Shown: piece by piece, positions 30,898-40,276 of the stretch | How the letters are laid out: every line of letters begins with the position of its first letter | Numbering within the stretch: position 1 is the first letter of the stretch | From: Blastocatellia bacterium | GTDB lineage: Bacteria > Acidobacteriota > Blastocatellia > UBA7656 > JADIYM01 | DNA: 41,737 bases | Assembly (NCBI GenBank): GCA_021463145.1 | Contig: JAJTWZ010000037.1 | Coordinates: 1 to 41,737 of the forward strand | Direction of reading: 5' to 3' | Notes under the pieces: generated by a model | The model's database searches: none | What the model saw: the letters and a program-made list of their open reading frames with translations, nothing else | Told to the model about the DNA's origin: nothing | Made by a program: the position numbers and the translations under genes

Positions 30898-32481
30898 TCA
30901 CCTTCCAATGCGCAGGCGCCGGAGCCGGCCAAATGCAGACCGCACTTCGGGCACCCCGAGCACGGTGGCGACGCCGATGTAACCGAGCCCGTACGGAACG
31001 AGGACGACGATCGCCGTCAGTATCGGCCGCTGGGTTCCCACGACTGTCTTCGCCGCCCATCCGAGCGCCGCTCCGGCCGCGGCCGAGGCCCAGAGTCTCG
31101 CGAGTGAATCGAACCCAATCCCGGTCGGCCCGATTCGCCGGTTGAGGGCCCGCCGCAGAAGAAAGAACTCGACGACGCCGCCAATTCGCGCTGCTGCGGT
31201 AAGCCCCGCCGCTCCCCACCTGGGCGCGATGCCGAGAGCCGCGGTCACGGGGAAAGCGAAGAACCAGCCGAGAAGCGCCGAGAGCGCCACGTGCACGATA
31301 GCGAACACGAGCGGCGTTCGAGTGTCGCGCAGCGCGTAAAATGCTGATGCGTACAGCCGCGCCTGCGTGATCGAAAGCAGGCCGATAGTGCCGCCCGCGA
31401 GGATGGCCCAGACGTACACCGCATCGTCGCGGCCGAACTCGCCGGACTGGTAGAGCGCGCCTGCAATGACGTCGCCGAGGGCGAAGAAGGCCATCGCCGA
31501 CGGCACTATGAAGAATGCGATCTGCCGAAGGCCGGCGTCGAGCCGCTTCCGGAGAAACTCCGCCACTTCATCGTCACTGCCTGTCGCGCTGGACATCGCA
31601 GGCAGTTCCGCCGCCGACACCGACATTCCGAACAGGCTCACCGGCAGCAGGTACAGCGTCTGTGCATAGAGCAATCCGGCGACTGCTCCCGTCTGCAGAA
31701 GGCTGGCGAAGAGCGTGTCGACGTAGCCGCTGATCTGGACGACGCCGCGGCCGACGAAAACGGGCCCGAAGTTCCGGACGACCGTCCAGACGTTCGCCGC
31801 GCGCAGGTCGAGCGAAAAACGAAGCCGCGTCGCGAGCCGCACTACGACCGGGAGTTGCACGGCGAACTGCAGTCCACTTCCGGCAACCGAGCCCCAGGCC
31901 AGCGCTTCGGCGAGTTGCGCCCGTCCGAGGCCCTTACCGAACGCGACCATCGTCCCTATCATCGCGGCGTTCCAGATCACCGGCGAAATGTAGGAGAGAA
32001 AGAACCGGCGGTGGCTGTTGAGGATGCCGAGGCACCAGGCGGAAAGCACGAGGAGACCGGCGCCAGGGAAGAGGATCTCGACCAGCCGGATCGCGAGATC
32101 GCGCTTCTCGCCCGTGAATCCCGGGGCAATCGCATCGATGAGCCACGGCGTCGCGAGCACGCCGCCCAGCACGAGGACCGACGCCACGACGAAGAGGATG
32201 GACGCGATGGCACCGGCCACGCGCCCGGCTTCCTCTTCATCGCCCTCGGCGACGAGCCGGGCGTACACCGGAATGAACGACGCCGACAGGACGCCTTCGC
32301 CAAACAGGTTCTGCAGGAAGTTCGGAATCCGGAACGCTGCACTGAAAGCATCGGCGGCGTCCGAACTGCCAAAGTAATGGGCGAATACCCGCTGACGTAC
32401 GAGGCCCGCGATGCGGCTCAGCAGAATGCCGGCAGCGACGAGCACCGCCGCCGCGCGTGGCTGGCGCGAGGGCGGCGTCAT
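30898..32481 (-). CDS. murJ: Lipid II flippase MurJ (MviN), paralogue 2
   Basis: A 527-aa flippase with the full MurJ N-terminal signature (LSRIAGLVRQRVFAHYFGSS, FRIPNFLQNLFGEGVLS, SFIPVYARL) and about fourteen helices. It is closer to the textbook MurJ in its N-terminus and lacks the long tail of its neighbour. The two proteins are clearly diverged rather than a recent duplication. It starts 34 nt after the M1-like peptidase stop, so peptidase and both flippases may be one transcript. Confidence 0.93.
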   Translation of the reverse strand: MTPPSRQPRAAAVLVAAGILLSRIAGLVRQRVFAHYFGSSDAADAFSAAFRIPNFLQNLFGEGVLSASFIPVYARLVAEGDEEEAGRVAGAIASILFVVASVLVLGGVLATPWLIDAIAPGFTGEKRDLAIRLVEILFPGAGLLVLSAWCLGILNSHRRFFLSYISPVIWNAAMIGTMVAFGKGLGRAQLAEALAWGSVAGSGLQFAVQLPVVVRLATRLRFSLDLRAANVWTVVRNFGPVFVGRGVVQISGYVDTLFASLLQTGAVAGLLYAQTLYLLPVSLFGMSVSAAELPAMSSATGSDDEVAEFLRKRLDAGLRQIAFFIVPSAMAFFALGDVIAGALYQSGEFGRDDAVYVWAILAGGTIGLLSITQARLYASAFYALRDTRTPLVFAIVHVALSALLGWFFAFPVTAALGIAPRWGAAGLTAAARIGGVVEFFLLRRALNRRIGPTGIGFDSLARLWASAAAGAALGWAAKTVVGTQRPILTAIVVLVPYGLGYIGVATVLGVPEVRSAFGRLRRLRIGR

Positions 32482-32515
32482 TCCACCTCGTTGCCTTGCG
32501 GAGAAGCCGGTACGA

Positions 32516-34966
32516 TCATTTCGCCGAGACGGACTGGTTCACGTAGAGGACGTCGCCCTGCGCGTTGATCGTCACACGCTTCGGCTTCTGGGGCAGTGGC
32601 ACCGAGAAGTCCTTGCTGCTGTTTCCAGTCATCTGAACCAGGCCGAGCCGCGACCAACCCTTTCCGAAGTCCAGATACACGGGCACCTGGGTTCGGAAGT
32701 TGTCGCCAACGCCGGATTGCGTGATCTTTCCGGCCAGCACCGTCTTCCCGCCCTCTTCGCGCAGCGAGTATTCGAAGGCGAACGCCGGGACCTCGGTTCC
32801 GTAGATCCACTGATCGAAAAACCAGTCGGCGCGGCCGGTGCCGTCGATATTCAGTGTCGGTGTCACGTGGCGATTCACGACTTCCTGGAAGTCGGCGGTC
32901 GAGACGTCCTTGTTGTGATTGGACTGGATGAAGTCCTTCATCATCGCCTGGAATGCGGCATCGCCAGTCTTGGCGTCGAACATCATCGCTCGCAGCATGT
33001 GCAGGATGTAGGCGCCCTTCGGGTAGACGAGATTTCGATATGCGCCGCGATTTCGCGCTGAGCTCAAACGGTAGCCCTGGGTAACGGGACCGATCGTGTA
33101 CGGCGGCTTGTCGTCCGTCGCTGGCGTCGCCTGCACGATCTGCCTCCGGTGGTCCTCCCAGAATTCGATGTACTTTTCCTGTCCCTTCACGCGCTCGACC
33201 CAGAGTGAGGCGGAAAATTCGGCGAATCCCTCGCTCATCCACTGGTCGCGGTAACTCTCCCAGCCGACGATATGTCCCCACCACTGGTGCGCCACTTCGT
33301 GCGGCCCGACGTACTGAAAGAACGAGTTCACTCCGCCCTTTCCGAACAGCTGCGTACGCACCGTGGTGTCCAGGAAGGCCGTGTACGGCATGTAGACCAG
33401 GGTCGGCCAGGCCTGCCCGAAGTTACTGGCTGGCTGCTGTGAGATCGCGATTCGGGAATATGGCAGCTTTCCGAAGTACGCGTTGAATATGCGCGTTGCG
33501 TTCTGCGCGTCGGAGAGCGCGGTCTTCGCCATTGCCGTAGTCGAAACCGCGCCGAGCGTGGTGCCGGTGACGTCGCCGCGGGCTTCGGCCGCCTGGATCT
33601 CGACCTGGATGCGGCGAATCTCGTCCGGGAGGGTGGTGTTCGCGTAGAACTCGATCGTGTAGCCTGCTTCCGGATCGGCCAGTTCGACCCGTTTGAATTG
33701 TCCGAGATTGAATCCGGCGACGGCGAGTTCCAGCGTTCCGCTCGTCCATTTGGAGATACGCTTGCCGCCCTGGGTCGTCTCCGGTTCGGCAAGGCTGCCG
33801 GTGCCAATGAGGATGAGCTTGTCGGGAAGTGTGTAGGAAGTGCGGAAGAGCGCACGGTCGCCAAAGGACGTGCTGGCGTTGTTCGGATACCAGGTGGAGC
33901 GGGGCACGAGTATGAAGTTGTTGCCACCTGAATTCCGGATGGCCTCGTTGCCGGCATACTCGAATGAAAGCGACGTGTCCGTCTCGGTGGGCAGGTCCGC
34001 CGGAAGTACCACGCCGACCTCGGCGCCCTCGTCCTTTCCCTGCTGGATGAACGGGAGGCTCGCGCCCGAAGCGTCCGTCACCCTGGCGATGCGCAGAGTC
34101 GGGAACAGTTCGAAAACGAGAACGCGAACGCCTGTCCGCATGCCGCGGAGCGTGACCTTGTCGGTCGCCGTGAGCATGGTGCCATCGATCGTGGCAGTGA
34201 TGTCGTGTTGCCGGATGTCGTAAGTGCGCGAATCCACCAGCGGCGCGCCGGCGCCCGACGCCTTCAGCGGAAACGCCGCCCATATGCCCCCGGTCTCGTT
34301 GTCGTAGCTCGCAAGCATCACCTGCTCGGGAGCGACCTGCGAGATGCCGCGCGGATCGACCTGGAAATAGAGTTTCGGGAAGGTCTTTCCCTTGATGAAT
34401 GCGGCAAAGTATCCGTGTCGTTCCTTTTCCTTCGAGTAAAGGTCGGAAAACGTGCGCAGGTCGAAGTTGAGGTTGAGAGTGGTGCGAAGGGTCCGCTGAT
34501 GTTCGGCCAGCAGGTCGCTCGCGCGGGCGAGTTGAGCGCCGCTCGTCGAGAACGTCGCCGTCTCAGTCTCTTTCAGCTCGGCCCACGTCTCGTCGCTGAA
34601 TCTCAGGACTGCCTCCGTGAACGGTTCCGTGATCGACGGCGTCTTCGTGAAGATCGAGAGCGACTGTTTCTCGCACGCAATGGGCGGCGTCATCGCGAAC
34701 TCGCCATCGCCGACGAATACCGCTGCGGTGACGCGGCCTTCAACGGCCGTCGCGAAATAGATTTCTCCGGACTTCAGCGTCATCACGCCGGCATCGCGAT
34801 GTATGACGACGTTGGCGACCGTGCAGACTTCGCCGGAAAGTACGAGTGTGCGCAGCGTTGCGTAGGCCGCCAGTTCGGGCGATGAAGGCGCCGGCTGTTG
34901 CGCGAGGGTGGAGGCACCGGACATACCGACAGCAATTATCAGGGCGAGGAGGGACGCACGATTCAT
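32516..34966 (-). CDS. Secreted M1-family-like zinc metallopeptidase without GAMEN motif
   Basis: An 816-aa exported protein with a signal peptide (~1-22, ending near TLA/QQ). An N-terminal ~240-residue region has no recognised family. A beta-rich M1-like N-domain (~245-440) is followed by the gluzincin catalytic domain with H556-E-x-x-H560 in HEVAHQWWGH and E579 after 18 residues (HExxH-x18-E). Where aminopeptidases of the family carry G-x-M-E-N, this protein reads SNFGQAWPTLVYMP. So the exopeptidase N-terminus-binding site is altered and the specificity may differ. It probably acts in the periplasm or outside. Confidence 0.85.
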   Translation of the reverse strand: MNRASLLALIIAVGMSGASTLAQQPAPSSPELAAYATLRTLVLSGEVCTVANVVIHRDAGVMTLKSGEIYFATAVEGRVTAAVFVGDGEFAMTPPIACEKQSLSIFTKTPSITEPFTEAVLRFSDETWAELKETETATFSTSGAQLARASDLLAEHQRTLRTTLNLNFDLRTFSDLYSKEKERHGYFAAFIKGKTFPKLYFQVDPRGISQVAPEQVMLASYDNETGGIWAAFPLKASGAGAPLVDSRTYDIRQHDITATIDGTMLTATDKVTLRGMRTGVRVLVFELFPTLRIARVTDASGASLPFIQQGKDEGAEVGVVLPADLPTETDTSLSFEYAGNEAIRNSGGNNFILVPRSTWYPNNASTSFGDRALFRTSYTLPDKLILIGTGSLAEPETTQGGKRISKWTSGTLELAVAGFNLGQFKRVELADPEAGYTIEFYANTTLPDEIRRIQVEIQAAEARGDVTGTTLGAVSTTAMAKTALSDAQNATRIFNAYFGKLPYSRIAISQQPASNFGQAWPTLVYMPYTAFLDTTVRTQLFGKGGVNSFFQYVGPHEVAHQWWGHIVGWESYRDQWMSEGFAEFSASLWVERVKGQEKYIEFWEDHRRQIVQATPATDDKPPYTIGPVTQGYRLSSARNRGAYRNLVYPKGAYILHMLRAMMFDAKTGDAAFQAMMKDFIQSNHNKDVSTADFQEVVNRHVTPTLNIDGTGRADWFFDQWIYGTEVPAFAFEYSLREEGGKTVLAGKITQSGVGDNFRTQVPVYLDFGKGWSRLGLVQMTGNSSKDFSVPLPQKPKRVTINAQGDVLYVNQSVSAK

Positions 34967-35139
34967 GGTGAATTCTCTCGGCGGAGGAATTGGATACGGC
35001 CAGTGTAACGGACAGCCGGACTATTTCGTACGGCCCGGGTGAACGGCCGGCCAGCCGATTCGCAAGCGTCCGTCCGGCGCCGGGAAACCGCCCCCAAGTG
35101 TGTCGCCACGCTTCGCCGGAACGCGGGACATTCTTCGTG

Positions 35140-36516
35140 TCAGTCCGCCCAGGCGACCTTGTCGGCGGCTCGCGCTTCGAGGTGAAACATCCCGTAGACA
35201 TACGCGAACAGGCCGAAGTACCACATGATCTCGGAAGGATCGTTCACGACGATGATCAGGCTGACGCCACCGGCCAGCACCGCCGAAAGCAGCAGTCCGG
35301 CGGCCGGCCGTTCCTTCAGCTCGTAGCACAGGACTCCGGTGAGCGACGCAGTCGCCCAGGTGACCCACACCAGCGTGCCGATGCTCATGAGGTCGATCGG
35401 AGCGCCGGCCGCAACGGCCGTAAGCACTCCAAATGGAAACGCGGGCGCCGCAAGCAGTCGCGCGGTCCAGAGCCTGGCCCGCGGGATCTCCTGCCGCGAG
35501 ACACCGCTGACCAGGTCGATCCAGACTCGCGGCCGCTCATAGGCGACAAGCGCGTGAGTAAGCGCCGCAAGGGCGAACGAGGCGCCGGCCGTGGCCGCTC
35601 CGGCCGCGCGGGAACGGCCCACGGTCGTCAGATCGAATCGTTCCGCGCACCAGGCCGCTGCGCCAGGCAGCACCACGGCAAGCCCGATCGATGCGTATAC
35701 CGCCGACGAGAAGCCCCTACGGACCAGCCGGATGTCGCGTAAGACCTGAGCGCCAATTCGGGGCCCGAGCATCCGGCCAGCCAGGCGTTCGACTGCGGTG
35801 CTCGATCGTCGCGCCCGGGCGAGCGCGTATCGGGCGGCATCTCTATCGGTCATCCTCCACGAACTGAACGCGTGGATCGTGACGGCATAACCTCCAGCGA
35901 CGACGGCCGGAGCCAGTGCCCAGACGAACGACCCGACAGCGAATGCCGCTCCCGCCGCCAGGACGGCGACAGCGGCGAGCTTGACCGGACGAACGAGGCG
36001 CGCGTGCACGAGCAGCATTGCCGCCCCCGACTCGGCGATCCCCACGCCGACGGCAGCGAGAAGAGCCGGAATCGCCAATGAACCGGCTGCGGCGACTCGT
36101 CCCGACCCTTCCCCGGCCGCCAATGCAGCGGCGATGACGATTGCGACGGCTACGGGCAGGGCCTTCGCCACACGGCGCGCCAGCAGGTCGTGCGCGAGCG
36201 CCATCGGCCCGATCGGAAGGCTGTCGAGGGCGAAGTCGGCCTCGCGAACGGCGTACGCGTCGCGAATGGTTCCCGAGAGACGGGCGACGATGACCGCTAC
36301 TGCCACTGCGCCGGCCAGGCCGGCGGCATTGGTCGCGATCCATGGAAGGGCTCCCTCGCGGAGGCCGCGAGCGGCGTCGGCAATGAACGGTTCGAAAATC
36401 AGGGAGGCGCCTCCGACGACGAGCGGCGCCATTACGAAGATTGAGAACGACTCGGCGCGTAGCCACCGTCGACCCATTCGGGCTCTCAACCGCAACAGCA
36501 GGGCGAAGCCTCGCAC
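35140..36516 (-). CDS. Polytopic membrane protein, possible ABC-exporter permease-like
   Basis: A 458-aa Ala-rich protein with about ten to twelve helices, not firmly recognised. A central cytoplasmic segment (~205-255: SSWRMTDRDAARYALARA, then RIGAQVLRDIRLVRRGFSS) and an early LPIGPMALAHDLLARR loop resemble two-module ABC-2-type permeases, but no ATPase gene is next to it. GTG is the start, one base after the stop of the WaaE-like glycosyltransferase gene, implying coupling. The 173-nt gap after its end contains only the M1 gene's promoter region. Confidence 0.5.
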   Translation of the reverse strand: MRGFALLLRLRARMGRRWLRAESFSIFVMAPLVVGGASLIFEPFIADAARGLREGALPWIATNAAGLAGAVAVAVIVARLSGTIRDAYAVREADFALDSLPIGPMALAHDLLARRVAKALPVAVAIVIAAALAAGEGSGRVAAAGSLAIPALLAAVGVGIAESGAAMLLVHARLVRPVKLAAVAVLAAGAAFAVGSFVWALAPAVVAGGYAVTIHAFSSWRMTDRDAARYALARARRSSTAVERLAGRMLGPRIGAQVLRDIRLVRRGFSSAVYASIGLAVVLPGAAAWCAERFDLTTVGRSRAAGAATAGASFALAALTHALVAYERPRVWIDLVSGVSRQEIPRARLWTARLLAAPAFPFGVLTAVAAGAPIDLMSIGTLVWVTWATASLTGVLCYELKERPAAGLLLSAVLAGGVSLIIVVNDPSEIMWYFGLFAYVYGMFHLEARAADKVAWAD

Positions 36517-36517
36517 T

Positions 36518-37276
36518 TCAGTCCTGGCTTTCCGGCATTCGAGGCGCGAGTCGCAGCTTCATCTCGCGGAGGAATACGTAGTAGGCCGCAAATCCGGCGA
36601 TTGCGAGGCCTGCCGCGCCGTCCCTGAATCCCTGCTTGAGCAGGTAAGTCTGAAGGAAAGTGACAGGCGGCTGGCAAACGGCCCTGAGTGAGGAGAATCG
36701 CCGCCCGCGCGCGGCGCGGTCGCGGGCAGCGAGCGTCGTATAGGCATCGATGCGGCGGTGGTGATCCGAGAGGCTGTCGACGGTGTAGTGCGCGATGTCG
36801 CCTTCGAGCGTTCCGGCTCTGGAGGGAAGCCTCACCGACTCGTGCACGTGGTCGCCTTCGAAGCGCGCCTGCCGCCGGTCGTAGAGCCGAACCTGCCAGT
36901 CCGGATACCAGCCGCCGTGGCGCACCCAGCGATCGATGTACCAGGCGACGCGCGACATCCGATAGCCGGCGGCCTCCGGTCCTCGCTTGCGCAGCTCCCT
37001 GATCGATGCTGCAAGGCTGCCGGTGACGACCTCGTCGGCGTCGAGCGAGAAGATCCAGTTGTGCGTGGCCGCCTCGGCCGCGTGATTCTTCTGCGCGGCG
37101 TAGCCCGGCCAGGGATTGTGCAAGACGCGATCCGTGAATCTGGAAGCGACCTCCACGGTCCGGTCGGCTGAGCCTGAGTCGACGACGACGATCTCGTCAG
37201 CCCAATCGAGCGACGCCAGTGCGGCGCCGATGCGCTTTTCCTCGTTGAACGCGATGACGGTGGCCGTGATCTTCAT
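36518..37276 (-). CDS. Family 2 glycosyltransferase, WaaE/KdtX-like
   Basis: A 252-aa GT-A enzyme. Motifs: ITATVIAFNEEKRIGAALAS, VVDSGSADRT (32-41), WPGYAAQKNHA, SLDADEVV with the metal-binding D79-A-D81, and the family block GWYPDWQVRLYDRRQARF. This is the WaaE/KdtX class that adds glucose or heptose-type sugars to lipopolysaccharide inner core. The internal ATG (MKITATVIAF) is taken as start because the longer frame upstream reads into the divergent peptidase gene and lacks GT2 sequence. It is coupled to the downstream membrane protein. Confidence 0.87.
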   Translation of the reverse strand: MKITATVIAFNEEKRIGAALASLDWADEIVVVDSGSADRTVEVASRFTDRVLHNPWPGYAAQKNHAAEAATHNWIFSLDADEVVTGSLAASIRELRKRGPEAAGYRMSRVAWYIDRWVRHGGWYPDWQVRLYDRRQARFEGDHVHESVRLPSRAGTLEGDIAHYTVDSLSDHHRRIDAYTTLAARDRAARGRRFSSLRAVCQPPVTFLQTYLLKQGFRDGAAGLAIAGFAAYYVFLREMKLRLAPRMPESQD

Positions 37277-37446
37277 TTCGAACGAAACCGACGGCGTGGT
37301 TATCGCACGGGCGGACCGATCGCGCCAGATGTCTTTGGAAGTGGCGCGCTTGCGCATTCGGTTGATCAGGGTGGTGAGGTTCGCGAGAATGGCGGGGGAC
37401 TCGACGTGGTCCTCGAGTTCGACCGTCAGATACGGAGGCGAGCAGG

Positions 37447-38319
37447 ATGCTTTGGAAGAATCGGCGCCAGAGTCAGAACATCGAGGATCGACGGGGGATG
37501 TCACGCGGTGGAGGCCTTGCGATCGGCGGCGGACTTGGCACCATCGTGATCTTCATTATCGCGCTGCTGCTCGGAGCCGATCCGCGTCAACTGATCGAGC
37601 AGCTTCCCCAGCAGGGTCAGGCGCCGGCGGGAGGTCAGCAGCAGCCCGCGAACACCAATCCGCAGGAGGACGAATGGAAGGAGTTCGTTGCGGTTGTCCT
37701 TGCGGACACCGAGGACGTCTGGAAGGAACAGTTCCAGGCTCTTGGCCGGACCTATCAGGAACCGAAGCTCGTCGTCTTCACGGGGTCGGTGCAGTCGGGT
37801 TGCGGCAACGCTTCGTCGGCCGTGGGACCTTTCTATTGTCCTGCCGATCAGACGGTGTACATCGATCTAAGCTTCTTCGAGGACCTGCGAAGGCGGCACG
37901 GCGCACCTGGCGACTTTGCGCAGGCCTACGTGATCGCGCACGAGGTCGGCCATCACGTGCAGAACCTGCTGGGCACGTCGGGCAAGGTTGACCAGATGCG
38001 CAGTCGTGTGAGCAAGGAGGAGTACAACCAGCTGTCGGTGCGCCTCGAGCTGCAGGCGGACTTTTACGCCGGTGTCTGGGCGCATCACGCGCAACAGAAG
38101 TTCAAGATCCTCGAGCCCGGCGACATCGAGGAAGCGCTGCAGGCGGCGAGCGCGATCGGCGACGACAAGCTGCAGATGGAGGCGCAGGGCTACGTCGTGC
38201 CTGACTCGTTCACGCACGGCACGTCGGCGCAGAGGTCGCAGTGGTTCGGCCGCGGCTACCGGACGGGCGATATTCGACAGGGCGACACGTTTGCGGCTCG
38301 CGATTTGAACGTGAGATGA
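37447..38319 (+). CDS. Neutral zinc metallopeptidase, YpfJ family
   Basis: A 290-aa membrane-anchored protein of the 'putative neutral zinc metallopeptidase' family. The opening MLWKNRRQSQNIEDRRG is diagnostic. A Gly-rich stretch and one helix (~22-43), a Gln/Pro linker (~50-75), the catalytic HEVGHH at 165-170 and the third ligand region LELQADFYAGVWAHH follow. Two cysteines flank NASSAVGPFY (C119, C131) and may form a disulphide, so the domain is probably periplasmic. The substrate is unknown. It is divergent from the WaaE-like gene. Confidence 0.9.
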   Translation: MLWKNRRQSQNIEDRRGMSRGGGLAIGGGLGTIVIFIIALLLGADPRQLIEQLPQQGQAPAGGQQQPANTNPQEDEWKEFVAVVLADTEDVWKEQFQALGRTYQEPKLVVFTGSVQSGCGNASSAVGPFYCPADQTVYIDLSFFEDLRRRHGAPGDFAQAYVIAHEVGHHVQNLLGTSGKVDQMRSRVSKEEYNQLSVRLELQADFYAGVWAHHAQQKFKILEPGDIEEALQAASAIGDDKLQMEAQGYVVPDSFTHGTSAQRSQWFGRGYRTGDIRQGDTFAARDLNVR

Positions 38320-38380
38320 GTGTGCACGCCGGAGGCGCCCGTCGCGGCGGGCCAGGCTCTCTCGTAATGGTCAAAGCAGA

Positions 38381-38418
38381 TGGAGCGCCGTGCCGGGTAA
38401 AACGGGTGCCGCGCTCCA
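38381..38418. terminator. Imperfect hairpin between convergent peptidase and tolC-like genes
   Basis: TGGAGCG and CGCTCCA form a perfect 7-bp outer stem with an imperfect GC-rich interior and AAAA in the loop. It lies 61 nt past the YpfJ stop. It may stop transcription from either side. Confidence 0.4.
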
Positions 38419-38461
38419 GGAGCTTCGAGTACTGATTTTGCCGCGGTTGCTCCGCGTTCGG

Positions 38462-40276
38462 TCACTCGCCCTTAGACTCGATCGTAACGCCGTTCACCGA
38501 GTCCGTAGTTCCCGTGACACGTTGCAGATCGACGATCGCCTTGTTGTAGTCCGTAAGGGCCTGCGCTTCGCGTCCACGTGCTTCGGAGAGCTGGTTCTGA
38601 CGGTCCAGCACGAAATAATTGGTCGAAAGGCCCGCCCGGAACCGCTCTTCCTCGCCCCGCAGTTGCGCTTCGGCAGCCACGCGCGAGGCCTTGGAGGCTT
38701 CGTAGCGCTGGCGCGCCGCGTCGACGGACTGCAATGCGTTGCGGACTTCGACCTGAATGTTCTGAACGAGCCGCCGGCTTTCGGCGTCAAGCTGCCTCAA
38801 CTCGGCCTCGCTGCGTCCGTAGTTGGCCTCGGCCACGTGGTTCCCGATCGGGAAGCTGAATCGCACGCCAACCGAATAGGTAGGGAAGTCAGTGCTGAAC
38901 AGCGTGCCAAGCGATCGGCCGTAGCCGCCGATGAACTGATCCGGGACGAATACCGGATCGGAAGTATCGACAGCTGGCGTGCCCGCCGTGCCGCGCAACG
39001 AGTACTGGAAGAACGCGTCGACCTGCGGCTTGAGCTGGTTCTTGAAGAAATCGCGATCGATCTGCTTGAGTTCGGTGCGGAGCTTGAGCTGGGTGAGCTC
39101 CGGACGATTGAGTATCGCCGCCTTCATCGACGAGTCGAGGTCGGCGCCCACGGGAACGAGTCCGGCCGGATCGACCGGCACGATGCGGGCGGACCAGGTG
39201 GCGTCTCCGGCATCGTTCAACATCAGGTTCTTCAGGGCGTTCTCCGCTGTGGTGATCGACTGGAGCGCCGTAATGACGAACTCCTTGCGCTGTTCGAGGT
39301 TCGACTCGGTGGAGCGCAGTTCGATCGGCGCGAGCGTTCCCGCCTCGACCTGGCGCAGGTTGTTCTCGAGTTGGACGCGAGCCAGCTCCACCGCTTCACG
39401 CTGGATCTGTTCGTTCCGGAGCGCATAGACCAGATCCCAATAAGCGCGCTGGACGCTTGAGACGGTATCGATGACCTGCTGGCGGAACTGGGCGTCCGAA
39501 AGGTCGAGATTCTTCTTTGCGAGCTTGATGCTGCGTCGCGTCGCGTCGATCTTCAGGTTCCTCATCAACGGCTGAGAGATGTCGAAGGTCAGCGTCGGGC
39601 GGTAGATCGGGTTGAGTGTTGTCGCCGTGCTGTCAGTCGTTTCACGCGTGTTGTTGAACGTCGCGGTGAAGTTGCCGCCCGACTCGAGCAGGCGGCGGAG
39701 CGAGGCGTTGTATGTGAGTTCCTTCTGCGTGACCGATGCATCCGTGCCGCCGCCCTGGAACAGCGAGGTAACCGGGAACGTGTTCGACGTGAAGCCGAAG
39801 TCGGCGTTGAGAACGGGATCGTAGCCACCCTTGGCACCGATCAGATCGTATTCGGACGTCCGGACGTCGAACTTGCTGACTTCGATTCCGAGGTTTTTAG
39901 CTACCGCCATCTTGATGGCATCGTGCATCGTGAGGGAGAGCACATTCGACTGGTCGACACCTATTCTCGTCGCTGGCACGTCGACGAACGTGATGAGCGG
40001 CGATGGCGCCGTGAGCTGATTGTTGGGAGTCGTCGAATCCTGAGGCGGAGCCGGCGCCGGATTCTGAATCGGCGGCACTTCGTCGAAGGTCTCGACGTTT
40101 GCGGCCTCCGTCGCCGCGGGTGCGGACTTGGCGGTCGCGGCCGCTTTCGAAGCACTGCGCGAAGCGGGTCGCCGCCCCTTGGCAAATGCGCCGGCCGGGG
40201 CGAGGACGAATGCGGCGGTTAGGATCGTGCCAACAATCCGCGGGCGGGTCATAAAGGACGTCGAACGTGTGCGCAT
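38462..40276 (-). CDS. TolC-family outer-membrane efflux/secretion protein
   Basis: A 604-aa outer-membrane factor forming the exit duct of tripartite pumps or type I secretion. It has a signal peptide (hydrophobic, ending PAGAFA/KG), a low-complexity Ala/Pro-rich insert (~45-95), then two structural repeats of coiled-coil alpha-barrel and beta strands. Examples are LSLTMHDAIKMAVAKNLGIE, the long helix RRSIKLAKKNLDLSDAQFRQ, and the second repeat SYSVGVRFSFPIGNHVAEA-like strand plus LRQLDAESRRLVQNIQVEVR helix. The start is ambiguous (40294, 40276 or 40252); 40276 has a weak CAGGT upstream. No inner-membrane pump or adaptor gene is adjacent in the window. Confidence 0.85.
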   Translation of the reverse strand: MRTRSTSFMTRPRIVGTILTAAFVLAPAGAFAKGRRPASRSASKAAATAKSAPAATEAANVETFDEVPPIQNPAPAPPQDSTTPNNQLTAPSPLITFVDVPATRIGVDQSNVLSLTMHDAIKMAVAKNLGIEVSKFDVRTSEYDLIGAKGGYDPVLNADFGFTSNTFPVTSLFQGGGTDASVTQKELTYNASLRRLLESGGNFTATFNNTRETTDSTATTLNPIYRPTLTFDISQPLMRNLKIDATRRSIKLAKKNLDLSDAQFRQQVIDTVSSVQRAYWDLVYALRNEQIQREAVELARVQLENNLRQVEAGTLAPIELRSTESNLEQRKEFVITALQSITTAENALKNLMLNDAGDATWSARIVPVDPAGLVPVGADLDSSMKAAILNRPELTQLKLRTELKQIDRDFFKNQLKPQVDAFFQYSLRGTAGTPAVDTSDPVFVPDQFIGGYGRSLGTLFSTDFPTYSVGVRFSFPIGNHVAEANYGRSEAELRQLDAESRRLVQNIQVEVRNALQSVDAARQRYEASKASRVAAEAQLRGEEERFRAGLSTNYFVLDRQNQLSEARGREAQALTDYNKAIVDLQRVTGTTDSVNGVTIESKGE

